In this document: positions 12,401 to 27,400 of the stretch, one piece after another
How positions within the stretch are numbered: the stretch's first letter is position 1
Layout of the letters: each line of letters starts with the position of its first letter
Notes under the pieces: generated by a model
Database searches by the model: none
What the model was told of the DNA's origin: nothing
What the model saw: only the letters and a program-made list of their open reading frames with translations
Position numbers and translations under genes: made by a program
From: Anthonomus grandis grandis
Lineage: Eukaryota > Arthropoda > Insecta > Coleoptera > Curculionidae
NCBI RefSeq assembly: GCF_022605725.1
Contig: NC_065548.1
Span: 13,921,644-13,985,643 of the forward strand
Length of the DNA: 64,000 bases
Reading direction: 5' to 3'

Positions 12401-15400
12401 AATTTTTGATTTAAAATATGCATTGTTCAAATAGTTTTGCTTAAAAAAGGTATACATCAAAAATCTCGCTACGATTAACCCTTTTTGAGATATTTAGATA
12501 CATTACAAATATTTCAATGCGCTTGGAATAAAGTATTATTTTTCTACTTCAGGTTGAGATATTTGTTAAGTAGTCTGTGCCTGACAAGATGAATTAATGC
12601 CATTGTGACTGTCAGGCTTTATGTTTTTGTCAGTTACTTTCATAAGTGGTTGTAAAAATTCAACCTCCCTCAACGGCGAGTTGAAGTGAAATTTTTAAAA
12701 TATACATTTTTGTAGTAATATTGTTTGCACAATGCATATTTTAAATAAAAAAATAAATTATGCCAAGTCTACCATATAAAATTAAACATTGTACAAATTC
12801 TGTTAAAATAAGGAAATTTATTGCCAAGATTCAAAAAAATTACATAAAGTTTATCAGCCTGTATTTTGGTTGCTTTTGATTTTCGGACTAGAAAAATTTA
12901 ACTTAACCTAATTTAAAAAAAATCTGCTGTTGAATTATTTATTATTATTTATCGGACACCCTGCATAAAGAAAATGCGCTTTTCAAATATACTTTTTACA
13001 CATATGTATGTGTACTTCGAAATAGTTTAAAAGCATCTAAATCGTCAATGTTAACGTATTTTTTTATTTTATTTTTATAACTTTACGTATTTTATAATAT
13101 TTGATATGAACTGAAATGGATAATTTCTCTTACCACTTTGGTACAAAGTTGTCCAGTGTTTTTATTAATTGTGCTTAAATAAAAGTCATTGTTTGTTGCA
13201 ATTAATTTTTTGGTATCCATTTATTCCTTCCGGAAAGCCCGATCTGAGATAGGGATTTTAAACAAAAGATGAACTTGTGTGTGTAGAGAGAATTTGAGGA
13301 AATTTGAATTACATTATCTGTTATCAAGTGTTTTCGGTGCATTTCAAAAAGAATCTTGCTTTGTGTTCTGATTAATAAAAGATCAAAAAACAGGAATTTT
13401 CTGTAATTTTCTTTCTCAAATGTTAAAAAAAAATATTTTGGTATATAGAATTAACAAAATTCAGGAAACCTTTTAACTTATCTTTGCCTTCATTCCAATT
13501 GATACATATGTCATCACATCTTTTATAAAAAGACAGGGGCAAAAGAACTTTTCATTATTCGACTCTGTAGATTGTGCATAAAGAACTCACTCAAGAATGG
13601 TGATAAACAATAGCCCATGGCCAGACCTGTTGTACCTGTCTAAAGAAATTGCCATTAACCATGAAAAGCTTTGTTCCAAAACAGCTGTTAAGTGCAAAAT
13701 TGAATTTTGTATTATCTTCAAGGTTAGCAAATTCTAAGGAGTTTTTGATTGAATAGGAGCTAATAAAAGTACAGTGGGGCACAAATCTCTTTTAAGTTTA
13801 AATTTAAACTTACCACTATTAGGATAAATCATCGCTTGCCCGGCAGCAGCAGCGGCGGCAGCAGCCGCCGTTGCCTCTTGACGATATCGCGCCAATTCAG
13901 ACGACGTGGCATGTTGCTGCGCATGGGGATGCACCACACCACCATGTGGAGACTGTCTTTGGTGATGGGGACTCGGCAATTGACCGCCGCCCCCTCTATG
14001 ACCTCCCGATTTCCCGGTATCCATATGGTGATGCGGACTTGCCGAATGCGGGTTTAACACGTGGGGACTCTGCGTGGGACTGCGGTATTCGTACATACTT
14101 TTCTGTCCCACCCCACCGGAGGCGGTAATATAATGGCCCATCAGTTCGTTACGTAATTTCGGTCCGGGACTAAGTGCTATCGAGACCCGCGACTCGGGAT
14201 GGTGAGTTTTCGGGTCGTGTTTTACGATCACAGAACTTTTGCCTTCGTTCATTAAGGGCGGCGGATTGGGCAGGTCGCGGTTGTCCACGTTGGTTTTGGA
14301 GACGACGAGGCCGCTCGGGGTCGTTTTGAGGATGTCTGAGGATTTCTTTGGTTCGTAGAAGGCGTTTGGGGAGGCGTGGACTTGGTAGTTGTACATTGCC
14401 AAGTCACTTGCTAAAAAAATTTGGAAATTTCTTTTTTAATATTATGCATATCAATAATTTAAAGTATTATGCATTTCAGATTTATTAGAAAGACTTAGTT
14501 TTGTCCATTAATTTTTAGTCTTTATACTGTCGATTTACATGATATTTTGAATAAGGAAATCTCGTGTGCAATATGCTGATGTTCTTGTTTTTTATGTCCG
14601 TGATAAATCCCATGACGTTTGCATTAGCAAGCTAAATTCTAAATCTTATGGGTCGCAACTCTATTGTTTAGATAATGGTTTGATAATTTCAAGCAATAAA
14701 TCGGCAGTAGTTTTCTATACAAGAAAAAGATTACCGCAAATTAATCACATTACATTAAACAAAATTAATTTTCAAGACTTATTCTAGACGCAAGGTATTA
14801 TTCTTGCTAGAAAATTGTTATGGACGGAACATGTTAACAATATAATAAAACAAACAGAGAAGAGCACAAATTTACTTCCAACAAATGTCTCAAATATCTG
14901 GGTATTGGGGTGTCTATCAAAAAATATGCCTAATATTTTATAGATCTTTTGTTCGCTCGATAATTAACTATAGATCTATTTTTTAGGGAACAACTTGTAC
15001 AATTAATTTATTAAAAATTGACAGAATATAATAATATAAAAATATGTCTAGGAGTAATGAATTCATCCCCTAGTCCCGCGGTATTGATCGAAAGTGTGGA
15101 ACAACCACTATGATATCGGAGGAAATATTTAACAGCAAAATTCTTGATCAAGTTACAATTGTCAGAAAAACAATTAATATCTAAAATATACCAACTCTGC
15201 ATTTTATCTCTCATAGAAAAATATTGCCAAAAAAAAACTGACCGTCATTTGTATCTAATGCATATGAATTATGTAACTATGAATAATTATGCACTTGGCA
15301 ATGGAAGAGCTAGAATCAGAAACTTACTGGAACTTGAATATAAAACAAAACTATTGAATCCTGATATAATAGTTCCGCAATACTCTTCTGAAGGGGGATA

Positions 15401-18400
15401 TTCTCAGATTTTAAGAGAAAATTGGATTCTCTTTCTAGGGTGAAAATATTTACTGATGGAACAAATTGTGATAAAATTCTGGGGCGTTTTGGGTATCCTC
15501 AGTAAACTATTATTATATTATTAATTATTAACTATTATATAAACTTAATTATATTATTAATTATTAACTATTTATTATATAACTATTAATTAACTATTAT
15601 TATGTATATTCATAATTGAAAAAAAATCTATTTTTCCCGCAATTCTCAGACACACACACAGTATTATCAAATTCACAAAAATATACTGGCAAAACACTGA
15701 TAGTAAAATATCACTGATTAGTATAAAGTTTATTCATGGCAGGTTTCCGACCCATTTGAACAAAATGGAAATTTTAGATAACCCAAGCTGTTCTTGCGGA
15801 GAATATGGTGATATTAATCACATTCTTTCTAAGTGTCCTCTTTTGAATTCCTTTATATCAAAGATATTCCGGCTGCTTATAACATGCAATCTCTTTTGGC
15901 ACTCAATGATAAATCAATATTGTAAAATTCACAATTTTTTAGAAACCTATAAATAAATTCGAGTGGTATGTTTTGCCCGCTTTTTGATTTACCATAGTGT
16001 TTTTTTTAATCTGTCACTAATATATAAAAATGCCTTTAATTTATATAATATATAATACCTATGCAAATATTTAGTCGCTAAAACAGAATGCGTAAGGCTA
16101 ATGTTAAAAAAAAAGCACATCAGGTACTAAAATAGAGAAAATACAGTTTGATTCAATTGTACAAGGCTTTAGATAGTTTTATTAATTTAAGGCCAAGTTC
16201 AACCCCTTGAGATTCAGACTGTTGAAATAATTAAATAATGTCATCAAAGACAAAAAGACCCTTGACCTTTTTCTCGACACCCCCTATATTAGTAAGAAAA
16301 TGCCAAATTAAGTATCTCATAAAATTATTTGAACAATGTATGTACAAAATTTCAAGTGCGTCCAAGAATTTAACGTATTTCCGAGGTATGAGCAATTTTT
16401 GAACATTTTTAGGAAAAACCTTTACCAAATATTTTGGTGTTTCTCGACATCCTGTATGCTAATCAAATCAGTATCACATTAAATTAATTAAACAATCTGT
16501 GTGTTAAATTTCAAATATGTAGGTTTGTCAGTTCTTGAGTTATGAGCACTTGGTAATGATTTTTAGGAAAAAAATTACATTTACCAAATATTGTGACCAA
16601 GTATTGTAAGTAAATAAGTGCAATTTTACTCCAATTCCAATATAAAAAAAAATGATAATTTTGCTCTTGTGTTGAGAATTTTTAAGAAAGAATCCAAAGT
16701 CTGAATTTATATCATACTAGTTTAAAAAATGTTTTATAACATACTTTTTATAAATTCTTAATACAGAAAAAATGTAACTTACTTTTTGGTATCATTGACG
16801 GATGAATGTTCGTCAACTTATCAGTCGTTTTGCCTGGCTGGAGTCTACTGTGCGCAGGCGGGGGTGGGTACTCTCCTTTGGATGATATACTTGCTTTCGG
16901 TGGTACCGTAGCATAATAAGACCTAAAATACCACATTTTTATGAATTCTCGCCGATACATACTCAAACGCTAATATTGTTAAAGAAATATTAACATCAGA
17001 CACAGAAAAGTTCATCGACAGGGTTTCTTTCAGCGATCTTGGTGGAAAAAATGTCATCATAAAATAGCCTTATACCAAAAAAAAAATTATATATTTGAAG
17101 AAATCATTAATTACGTACCTATGATTAGGTTCACTAGCCCTCACAGTTAAATGCCTTTCCCTTTGGTGCAATTCGTTTTGTTTTCTATCCTCCTCAGCCA
17201 AGTTTGTCGTTCGCATCTGAGGTGGCCTACTATCTGTAATTTAAAAAAAAGTTAATATGGAACCATGTAAATCAACTTAATATTAAATAATTTAAGGTAC
17301 ATTTTTCAAGGATTTTGAGTCATTTCAGTAAAAGTAATGGATATCCGTAAAATCGTCAAGAGGTCCTCAAATAGGCGAAGTCTTAATAAATTGTTATTGA
17401 ATCTCAACCTCTTAGGGATGTTCAGGAATATTGAGGTAAATACATTAAAATATAAAAATTTTCAACAAATAATCATTAAACCATGTTTTTCTATACTGTA
17501 CCTTCAGATATCTGTTAACTTTACTCTTAAGCAAAGATAATGCTGCCGAATTTCTTAAAATATTGTTTTAAGCAAAAAAAAGATTATGGAGTTTATATTT
17601 TCACTTCTAATACCGTAAATTAGTTGAAAATACAGATTATTCGAAGAACAAACCAGCAAATGCCTAGTTTTCTTCTAATAATTTTTAAGAAAATTTTCAT
17701 GAAATAATTAAAATATTCTCAAAAAGGTTTTAGTCAAAGAAAGAGCATTTCTTTCCAAATAATTTCATATAACAAAGATCTTTGTACTTCAAAAACTTTT
17801 TGAATTAGACGCACATTTGTTCTTTAAATTAGATCTTAAATAACTAAATTTGAGTGTTCACATATTTTTTCAATCTTTATATTGAATTCCTGAGAAACGA
17901 TTTAAAAAAATCGTTTATAAATTATATTAAAAATTCTTGAGAAACAATTTTAAAGGATAAAAATGTGGTTCTAGGTTAAATGTTTCGGTAAATGAGGCTG
18001 TTTGGATAGAGGCTCCTTTGTTAATTTTCATAGGAAATTTAAACTGGAATATTCTTAAGGATTTTAATAAAAAAACGAGCATTTCTTTTCTATTGCTTCC
18101 ATATAAAAACGATTCTTGTACCTCAAAAACATTCTGACTTGAAATTTACTAAAAACCAACTTGAAAGGTATGTGAAAGTTACATTAACATTACCAATTTT
18201 AAAACTTACTCATAGAATTCCATTGTTGCTGTTGCTGCTGCTGTTGTTGCTGTTGCTGCACCCTCTTCTGCTGCTCCGCCCTCCTCAACGACTTCTCGAA
18301 ATGGTTATGCAGAGCCTGCGCCTGTTCTTGCCTCTCCTTTTCCTCCCGCTGTTGTTTTTCTCTTTCCCGTTCCATTTTTTCTCTCTCCTGTCGTTCCCTT

Positions 18401-21400
18401 TCTAAACGTTCTTTTTCTCTGTGTTGCTGTTCTTGTCTGTAAAATTAATAGGCGTTATTACCCTAGAATATGGTTTTGAGGCCAATCAAATTCGTTAAAA
18501 CGCCTCAGACTCGGAAAACGATTATCAGCAGAAAAAAACTCTCAGCGATCTTGGTGGAAAAAGTGTCATCATGTCATATAAAATTATTAATTATATTATA
18601 TTATATATTTAATCACCTAATCATTCTTTCAGTATGTCTGTCTTGCATCAACCTTTCCCTTTCCATATCTTCTTGGGCGTGGGAGGGCTGTTGTCCACCT
18701 AAAAGATGGGTAGGAACCGCGGCGTATTGTTGTTGCTTCCAAATCATTTCCGAAAATGGGGGGTGCAACAGGGGCAAATGGGGGTGGCTGGCAACTATTA
18801 AAAATTGATTATTTTAGATTATCCTATTACATTTTTAAAAAATAAAATAAAGTAGATAATTTTCTACAGCAAGGTTAAAAATAGTGTTTTGTCATCGGTG
18901 TGGCTGTTTTATGTATAGGGGAGCCACTGCCAATTTAGATGGTACTTGTCCTTTTTCATAGTTTTATTTATTATATAAAGAAGTGGTTCTAAGATTGCCC
19001 AGTAGTCTATAACTAGTTGAGCTGATATTCCGTCAAAGCCCAGAGAACTGTTATTTTGAATATCAGCGAAATAATTATTACAGAAGTCCTATTTCATAGT
19101 CGTTTTGAAAATTATCCGCATTAACATTTTTTATTTTAATATTCTTTTTTTTTTACCTTCAATTTGAGCTTTAACATGTTACATAGAGATATTATTCAAT
19201 TTCTAATCTATTTATTAATCTTTGTATATTCTTTTGTATAAAGTATGGTTCTTTTCTGAAGTTTTAATGTGCCTGTTACAGATATTCATAAAAGCTTGCA
19301 TTGCCATGTCAGAGTTAGCAATATATTTGATGATTGACCAGTCTTGCCTAGCTAAAAGTCCCTATTTTCCCTATTATTTAGGTTTACTTGCAAGTAATTT
19401 TTCTTTAAATTTGAGCCTGAAAAAAGAAATGATCTATTACACAACTATCCAAAACAAAAGCTTTTACAATAGGATAATGGTCTTATTTTCATAAGACCGA
19501 TAACCCAATTAAAACAATACTGTTGTATAATGAATTATACTAGTATCTGACAAATTCAATAGATTTCTGTTTACATCTCCAGTGCATATTGCAACTATTG
19601 ACTATTAACTAATAATTCCTCTAAAACCTGAGTATTTTTTTCGCGAAAGTGGTTTGTATTATGCAGTTATTCCTATGGTAACTCTCTTTACATGAGATAC
19701 TAGTCTAGCAGTGGCCTGTGATTTAGATAGCACTCCTTTGGAGAATATTGGTTTTAATTTTGATTTCACAAGAATTAATATACCATCATTTTTGTCATAT
19801 TTATCATCATTGCAGAAAGTTTTATAACTTTAAATATAAAAATTATCACAAGAACATGTCTAAAAAGTTTCACTTCAATTTAAAGTTTTCTAATAAAATA
19901 AATTGTGTTGTCAAAGTGTTTTTATACTTTTAATATTAAGATGTATCAGATTAAACATATTGGTCTCTATACACTTACTTCAATGTAAATATATCATCAT
20001 CATTTCCCATGTTGTTAAAGATTTTATCATAGTTAACAATAGCCAATATACCCCAAAATCAATATTTTTTAAGCTAGTTCGAGAACATATGTTGTTGATG
20101 GATATTTGGTATCCGTAGCTGCATGGTCCATACACTATTTGGGATTGTATTTTATCTTTGTAAGTATAGCACACCGATTTCATCCAATACAAACAATTCT
20201 TGAATTAATTATTTTCCAGGATGTTCCTGGATAACACTCTAAGAAGATCACAACTATCTTAGCCAGTTATCTCAGCTATTTTCGTTCCTTGTTCTTTTTA
20301 ATGTAAATTACTTTAAATTCGTCTTTTTCTTCTATCCAATTTGTTTTGTTCCCTTATTCTGTTTTTTTTTCTATTTCTATTTCTTCTTTTGCATTACATT
20401 TTATAATCACGTTCCCACTTTTAGTGCTATGAACATTTGGACTACTTTTCTCCTGAATTATTTGCAATGTCTTTCCAGAGCCTGTTATTAATTTTTGCTG
20501 TATAGCTTTTATCGTAGTCTCAGAATAACTAGGTGTTTGCTGTTTTTTGTTCTCATTGATTTTTTCTAAATCTGGTTACTTCATATTTTAAATCTATTTT
20601 AAGTTCCTGCTTCATTTCATTTATCATATTGACCATGTCAGGTCTCTTTCCCAGAAACTCCTTACATGTAGCGCATCGTAGTGCCAAAAGTCTCCTTTGT
20701 ATTGACATACATTTGATCTCTCAGAAAGATAATCCAGCGCATTTTTTGTTTATTTTATGTGCAATGCCTGCCTGGCGAGCCGTTTTTATTATTTACGGAT
20801 GTGATTTGTAATAGGATTTTGTAAAGAAGACTATTCTGTAAAGTGCAATAAATAAAATTTAAAAAACTAATACGTACCACTGGGTAAACCATGGGGGGCA
20901 AGCGGATGGGGAGCCATGGAGGGCACGGGGGGATAGAGAGCTGCCGGGAGGCTGGTGGGCGCCGAAGTAGGCGGCTGTGGGCCAGTTGAGGGAACCTGCG
21001 GGTGCGACATTAGCAGGGTCTGATGCTGCACGCTATGCACGTGCCGGACGTGGGGCTCCTCCTTTAAAAAAGCGAAAAAAAAAAGAGTTGAAAAGTGTTT
21101 TAAGTTAAAAAAGTAATTAATTAAATGAATGTATATTTGTAGGATTTTCGCTTTACCTGTAGGAGCAGGCCGGGGTCGCGCCAGACGCGCACCGGCACGG
21201 CGGCAGGGGCGGCGGAGGCGGCTGCTCCTCCTCCGCCGGCCGGGACGTACAGGGGCGAACGGGTGGCGGGCGGCAATTGGGGCGGCCCCTGATTATTGTG
21301 ACCGCCGCCGAGCGTCGAGTTGTTCGGCTCGTCGGATGAACTTAACGCGCTGGACCTAGAAAACAGATTAAAAAAATTATTACTTTAATTATTCTAATTG

Positions 21401-24400
21401 ACTGACGATACGCAACTGGTAAGTATATAACTTTTATGCCACCAATTTTGCTGATGCAACACAGCGTGTTAATCACAATTTAGAAACTATTAGGTCTCTG
21501 CCCAAGTAATAATTTAAAGTCTTAAGTTGAGATTACTCTCATTTTCACTAGTTGCAACGTTGTTTTCAGTGCAAAATTTAGTTGGTTTTGCAACGACGTT
21601 TATTTTCGAGCAAGACGACGTACTGCACCTGTGTCGCAACTGTTGTAAAACTCTGCTGTTTTTACAACGTATTTTTTTACTTTAGATGGTAGCAGTAGTA
21701 ATTTACACTTAAAACAACGACGTGCATTAATGAAGATAAATGTAGTTTGGAGAAAAGCAAAAATAACTGTAAGTGTTTTTATTGTCCTAAAATGAGCATT
21801 CAAAACTATTAATAGGGCTATTTTATTAACAAAGTTACTTTTAAAATATGGAGTCAAAGATTTAATCAATCCAAATTAAAAAAAAAAATACGTTTCGTCA
21901 ACTAAGCGAAAGGACAAATGGGGGGTACCTCAGGCCAGTGTAATAAATCCCTTATTGTTTATCATATACCTAATCTATTAATGCTATTCACATTATTCAC
22001 ACAAGATTGCGTTTCTAACATCTAAATTTCTTTGTCAATGACATTCTAATATCAGTCTCGGCTAAAAAAATTTAATTAGCTGCGACGATTTTAAATGATG
22101 CATTGGCAATATTACATGAATGGTTATGTGAAAATAAATTAAAAACAGTATGATTATGGGCTAAGTTTAGTTTTAATTTATAAAATCGGTCATAATCTAC
22201 GTAGAGCAAAGATTACATTTTCATACATATAATGTAAGATCAGATTACCATTTTAATATTGCTAGGGCAGTAACAACTGCATTGCAGAAGAGTAGGTATT
22301 TTTTATAAAGGTTGTCGTTCATATAACGCAGGACCGGATTAATTAAAAAACGATAAATAATACTGTACTATATAGTTTAAGTTATTACTGTGTATATATT
22401 AAAATTTGATGTGATTAGCCAAGAGCAAAATAAATAAACATTTAATTTGACTTCATTAGCATTATGTTGAAAAAAAAGGTAAAGTTTTCAATTAGTTAAA
22501 GGATTCAGTTTACGTGAGAACTATAAATACCTACTTAATAAAGCATTTCATAGTCAGTAGTTTTTTAGGGTCAGTAAATTTTACAATGATCAAGATAGGA
22601 CTATCTTCAATAATCAACAATCTTTAAATAAATTTAATAGGCACAAGTATATACAAAAACATATGTTGCCGTACCTGTTTTCTGTTTTTACTTTTTTTAT
22701 GCTATGTTAAAATCGGCCAAAAATAAAACCAAAAATTAGTGCCTGTAAAAATCTTTTAATATTTATAATACTTGTGATGTAACGTATTAAGCGTGACTAT
22801 ACAGTGACTGTAGATTGTATAAGTTTACTTGTAATATCTAGGCAATTTTTTAAATAATATAGTTTCACATTGTGACATTGCTCTACTTCCTTCTGGACAG
22901 TTTTTTTGTTATGTTTTTTTGTAAGCATTGAAACAAATAAAGCTAAAATAAGTAAGTAACTCACAAGGTGAATATATATTTTAAAGGCTTTCCGGTTTGA
23001 TATAACGATTTAGAATAACTTGCTGATGTTACAATTTCTATGTAATTACATAGAAAACAGAACAAAATTCACGGAAAAATTTGACAAGACATTACAATAG
23101 TAAAAAAACAGCATGATCATATGGTCTATGGCGGCCATATTTAATGATACATCAACTGTGAACAATGCTACAACAATTTGTTATAAGCGTCCAAACGCTG
23201 TCACATTATCTACCCAAAGATGGCGCTGACGTGAGACAGAGTGTCTAATTATTATAAATTTTTTTTTATTTATTCGGTTTCTCTGCTCCTTCCACTATAA
23301 TTTAACGCTAAATACATCATTTTATGACAACTATATAATCAAAAACAAACATTAAAACTTATGAGTAACTAAATGACCTTAATTCGACCTTCAAATTTAC
23401 AATCACAATATCGCCACAATGAGAATTCCTTTTGACTGAAAAAAACCCACACAAGTATTCACGTTCATTACCCCGTTTTTATGTTTTAAATTGTTTTTTC
23501 GTCTAAATATAGCCAGTATTAATCGGTTTATCTCAAGGTGAATGCAATGTCATGGGATAGCGATTTATTAGTTTGAGATTATAGTGATTAAGGCACGTGT
23601 TTTAAATTAAGCAAAAACATGAAATATGCCAATTACTGCATAAGGGCAGCCAAATACTGAAAGGGCCTTTTTTGTACCCCGGATATTTTCTTTCTTAGGA
23701 AAGATAGGCCTGCTAATAGCGTTGCCAAATTAATTATTTTTTCCCTAAAAGATTATTCTTGAAAAGGATTTTACTACTAACCTGGATCCAGAGCGTTCAT
23801 CCCCACTGCCTGAACGGAGTGAGCTTACACCAGAGTCGCTACGGTCGTCTGCAAAACGGAGCGAATTTGGGGTTTCGTTGAAGTCCATCCTACTGCTGAG
23901 GGGCGAGGACGAACACAGTGGACCGTCATCGTCACCTGAGGCAAATGTTTTTTAATAAAATAGTTCATGCTTGACTATCTAATTGATGATTTATTAATTA
24001 ATGGCCCTCACAATTACCTGATCTAGACCCAATTGAAAAAGCCCAAATGATGTTGAAATTAGGGTAATTTTACAAACGTACAATAACTATATTTACGCTC
24101 AGGCTTAACTCTTATTAGCCCCCCTAGGGGATTTGGTGGAAATACGATTATTTGGATCTGAACTGATAAATATTGCCAATCTTGAAATATTTCAAATATT
24201 TTTGTTTTTAGCTTCCATATCAGTGGAACAATTAGATTATTTTGTTAATACGCAGCACTGAAAACAAACACGTGACTAATAGGAACTAAGATCTGACTGC
24301 ATAGAATTAGGTACAGGAATTTAATTGAAATGCGTATTACGATTATCGGGTAAACATGGTAAGTCTCACCTTTCTCACCACAATTGAATAAAAAACATTT

Positions 24401-27400
24401 GGGTCAGGTAATAAATAAAATCTTCAATGGCACAAAAAACTGTTTACCTGACTGCTTGCTTACAAAAAGACTCAAAACTTCGACTGACTTATTTTGTTGT
24501 TTTTTTGCCCCAAACTGTTTAATAAATTTCAAGAATTTGCTGTGTATAGGAGGTTTTATAGCGGTCCGTACACTACCTGATTTCGAATATGCTTATGCCA
24601 AAATATTATTATTGAAGTTGTTCTAGGTTTGTCCCTTGCAATTTAATTGAAGTTATAAGAAACAAAAACTTTAATTCCAGGTAGTTAAAGAGATCTGTTT
24701 ATTTCTAAGCAGTTGAGGTAAATAAAATTTTTCCAGGCAAGTGAGAGTTGAAGAAGTTTTGTACTATTTTCCTGACAGTTAAAGTCATTTTGAAGCTCTT
24801 GAATTGAAGTTATTTGCTAAACAATTGCAGTTTTATCAGGCAATGAACATATTTTGTTATTTATTTCAGACAGTTTATGAAATTAATTTTTTTTGCATCA
24901 TTGTTTCTTCTACATAGTCAGCCTTGCACAGTAAAAATTATTTAAGTTGCCTAGAAGTTAAAATCCTTATCTAAGAAAAATGAGAATCACTTCAACTGCC
25001 TGTACAAGACAAGTTCAAGTTCCAAATATGCTTTATTATCATAGAACATTACAATTCTGTTGACAAAGCTATACTAAAAATAGAGTCAAATAAAAAAATA
25101 ATAAATATTTTAAGGCATTTAAATATAAGCTAAAATCCAGATGAAACCCTGAAAAAAATTTTTAACAAATTACAAAACAAAACATAAATAAATCATCGGA
25201 CATTAAAAGGATAAGTTATAGGCTGAGGACAGACAAGTTTTAAAAAAAGAATTTAAGATCTTCAATATAGTACTAGTTAATATATTTAGGAAAGCAGGGA
25301 AGAAAAACCAAAGTGCCGAGGAATTAAGTTCTGTCTTGCAAAAATTTGCTCACAGTATAGTAGGATTTGCTTAAGAGAATATTTTGAAGTTTACTCTTTA
25401 AAATTGTATAAAACAGTTAGATTAAAAGTTTTTGCCAGATGATTATAGATCTTCCTGGCATTGTATAAAATGGAATTTTTGAGAAGCAAGTGAGGAATGA
25501 GTGTTAGTAAACAGCCTTTCTGCCTTGTATTGTTTACAGTGGATGCTAGATGTCTGGACTTTTTGTATAATAAACCGGATGTTTCAAGAATAAAAAGAGA
25601 AGGTAATGTCAGTAACTTGTGTTTTAAAAATAGGGGTTTGCAGGATTCTGTTGGATGCACACCACATATTCTCCTGACAGCTCTCTTTTGCAATACAAAT
25701 ATGGAGTGAAATGATAGGTGCATCCCCAAAAAACTATACCATACTGTAAGTGAGACTTGATAAAGTAAGCCATGCAGGCGGTTGCAAAATCCAGGTTTTT
25801 AGAGGCAATACTGAATGCATAACAGCCTGATGATAATTTACCTAGTGGATTTGTTATGTGTGGCTTTTGAAAGTTAAGTTTTTATCTTTTAGGATACCAA
25901 GAAATTTAGAAACTTCACTGCAAGTGATTTCATTATCATCTAAAATGACTGGTTCTAGTACGCAATTAAAATGCATAATGTTTGTCTTTGGTATTTACAA
26001 TTATTATTTATTTTTGTCTTTGGTATTTGATTTTGGTATTTACAATGTCAGTAATATCTAACACCTGAAAAGACAAAAAAACTCTCTGAAATACCTAACT
26101 AATTAAAATTAATAAAAAATTAGTTCCAACTGGCTAAAAGAACCAGAAAATTGACTTTAACTGTCTTGAATAAATAGGAAAAAAATCTTAACTGCCTGAA
26201 AGGAACAACAACATAACTACTACTGCCAGTTATCCTGCTGCCTCAACAGAAAATTAAATAGGATTAAAAAAATATTTTAATTGCTTGAAAGAACGAACCC
26301 ATTACTTTAACTGGCTAAAAAAATGAATCAACGGCTACAGCTTTTGTTGTCCGAAAAAAATTTAACTTCTTGAGTTGCCTTGAAAGCCAAGCCATTTTTC
26401 ATGGCGCATTCATCATTTTTTCAATATGTAAGTTATATGTCACGGACATAAAGAAATCGTGAACTTAAAAAATCATAAAACATTTGAAAATTTTGATCGA
26501 ACAACGCTTTGCCTAATTAAAAATTTAAACAATTCCCATCGGATCCGATTCAAAATATCTGTTAATCCACGTATTCCATTAAATGTTGCCTTATTATTAA
26601 AATACAAAAACAGGGGCAGAGAGCAAATAAAGAACGACGCAAACAGAACGTTTAATGAATCACACTGGGGGAGACTAAATCAATATTTATTATTCTGCAG
26701 GGAAAAAATGATTTAAAAATGGAAATCATCGTAAAAACCTACGCTTTCATTTAAATTTTATTGGCAAAAAAGAAGATGCTTAGGCGTCGGGTTATGAGTT
26801 ATTGATCATTAAAAAGACTTACCTCTAATTGAGCAATCCGTTTCTCGATCACCTTCCTTACTCAAATTACTAAATATAACCTCCGTGACGGCGCTCGCAC
26901 TCCCTACAATCTCTTCTCTATCTTGATTCGCCACTATCGCACTATCCTCTTCCCTTGCGACACTAAAATGATTCCCTTCGTCACTACTATTCACTTTACC
27001 AGGCACTTCGAGTTCCGTATCATCTACTGATGACTCTCGCTCGTCGTCATCATCATCATCACACTGATCACTAGCCTTATCACAAACATCGTTACCATCA
27101 CCTATCGAAGATTGCACTACTTCTGTCGCTTCACTACTAACTATACTATCTTGCACACTGTTTTGATCTATTAAGTTATCACAATTTGCTTTCTCTTCTA
27201 CTTCTTTATTTACCGCATTAGTTACAGTCTCAGGATCGTTTTCGATCCTGTAACTTCCGTTTTGTAAACAGTCCTCAACAACGACCTCGATCTCTCGGAG
27301 TTTCGAATTGTTTGCCTCCTCAAGGACTTTCTTCTTGAGTTTGTGGTTTTTTCTGCGAGATTGTTGTTTGTTTTCTAAATCTTCTTTTACGCAGTTTGGG

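Noticed and set aside
18139..18405. Plus-strand Leu/Phe-rich ORF resembling a membrane protein
   Set aside because: It is the complement of the polyQ/coiled-coil exon 7; CTG/TTG runs give Leu.
21129..21359. Plus-strand Arg/Ala-rich ORF
   Set aside because: Shadow of GC-rich exon 4.
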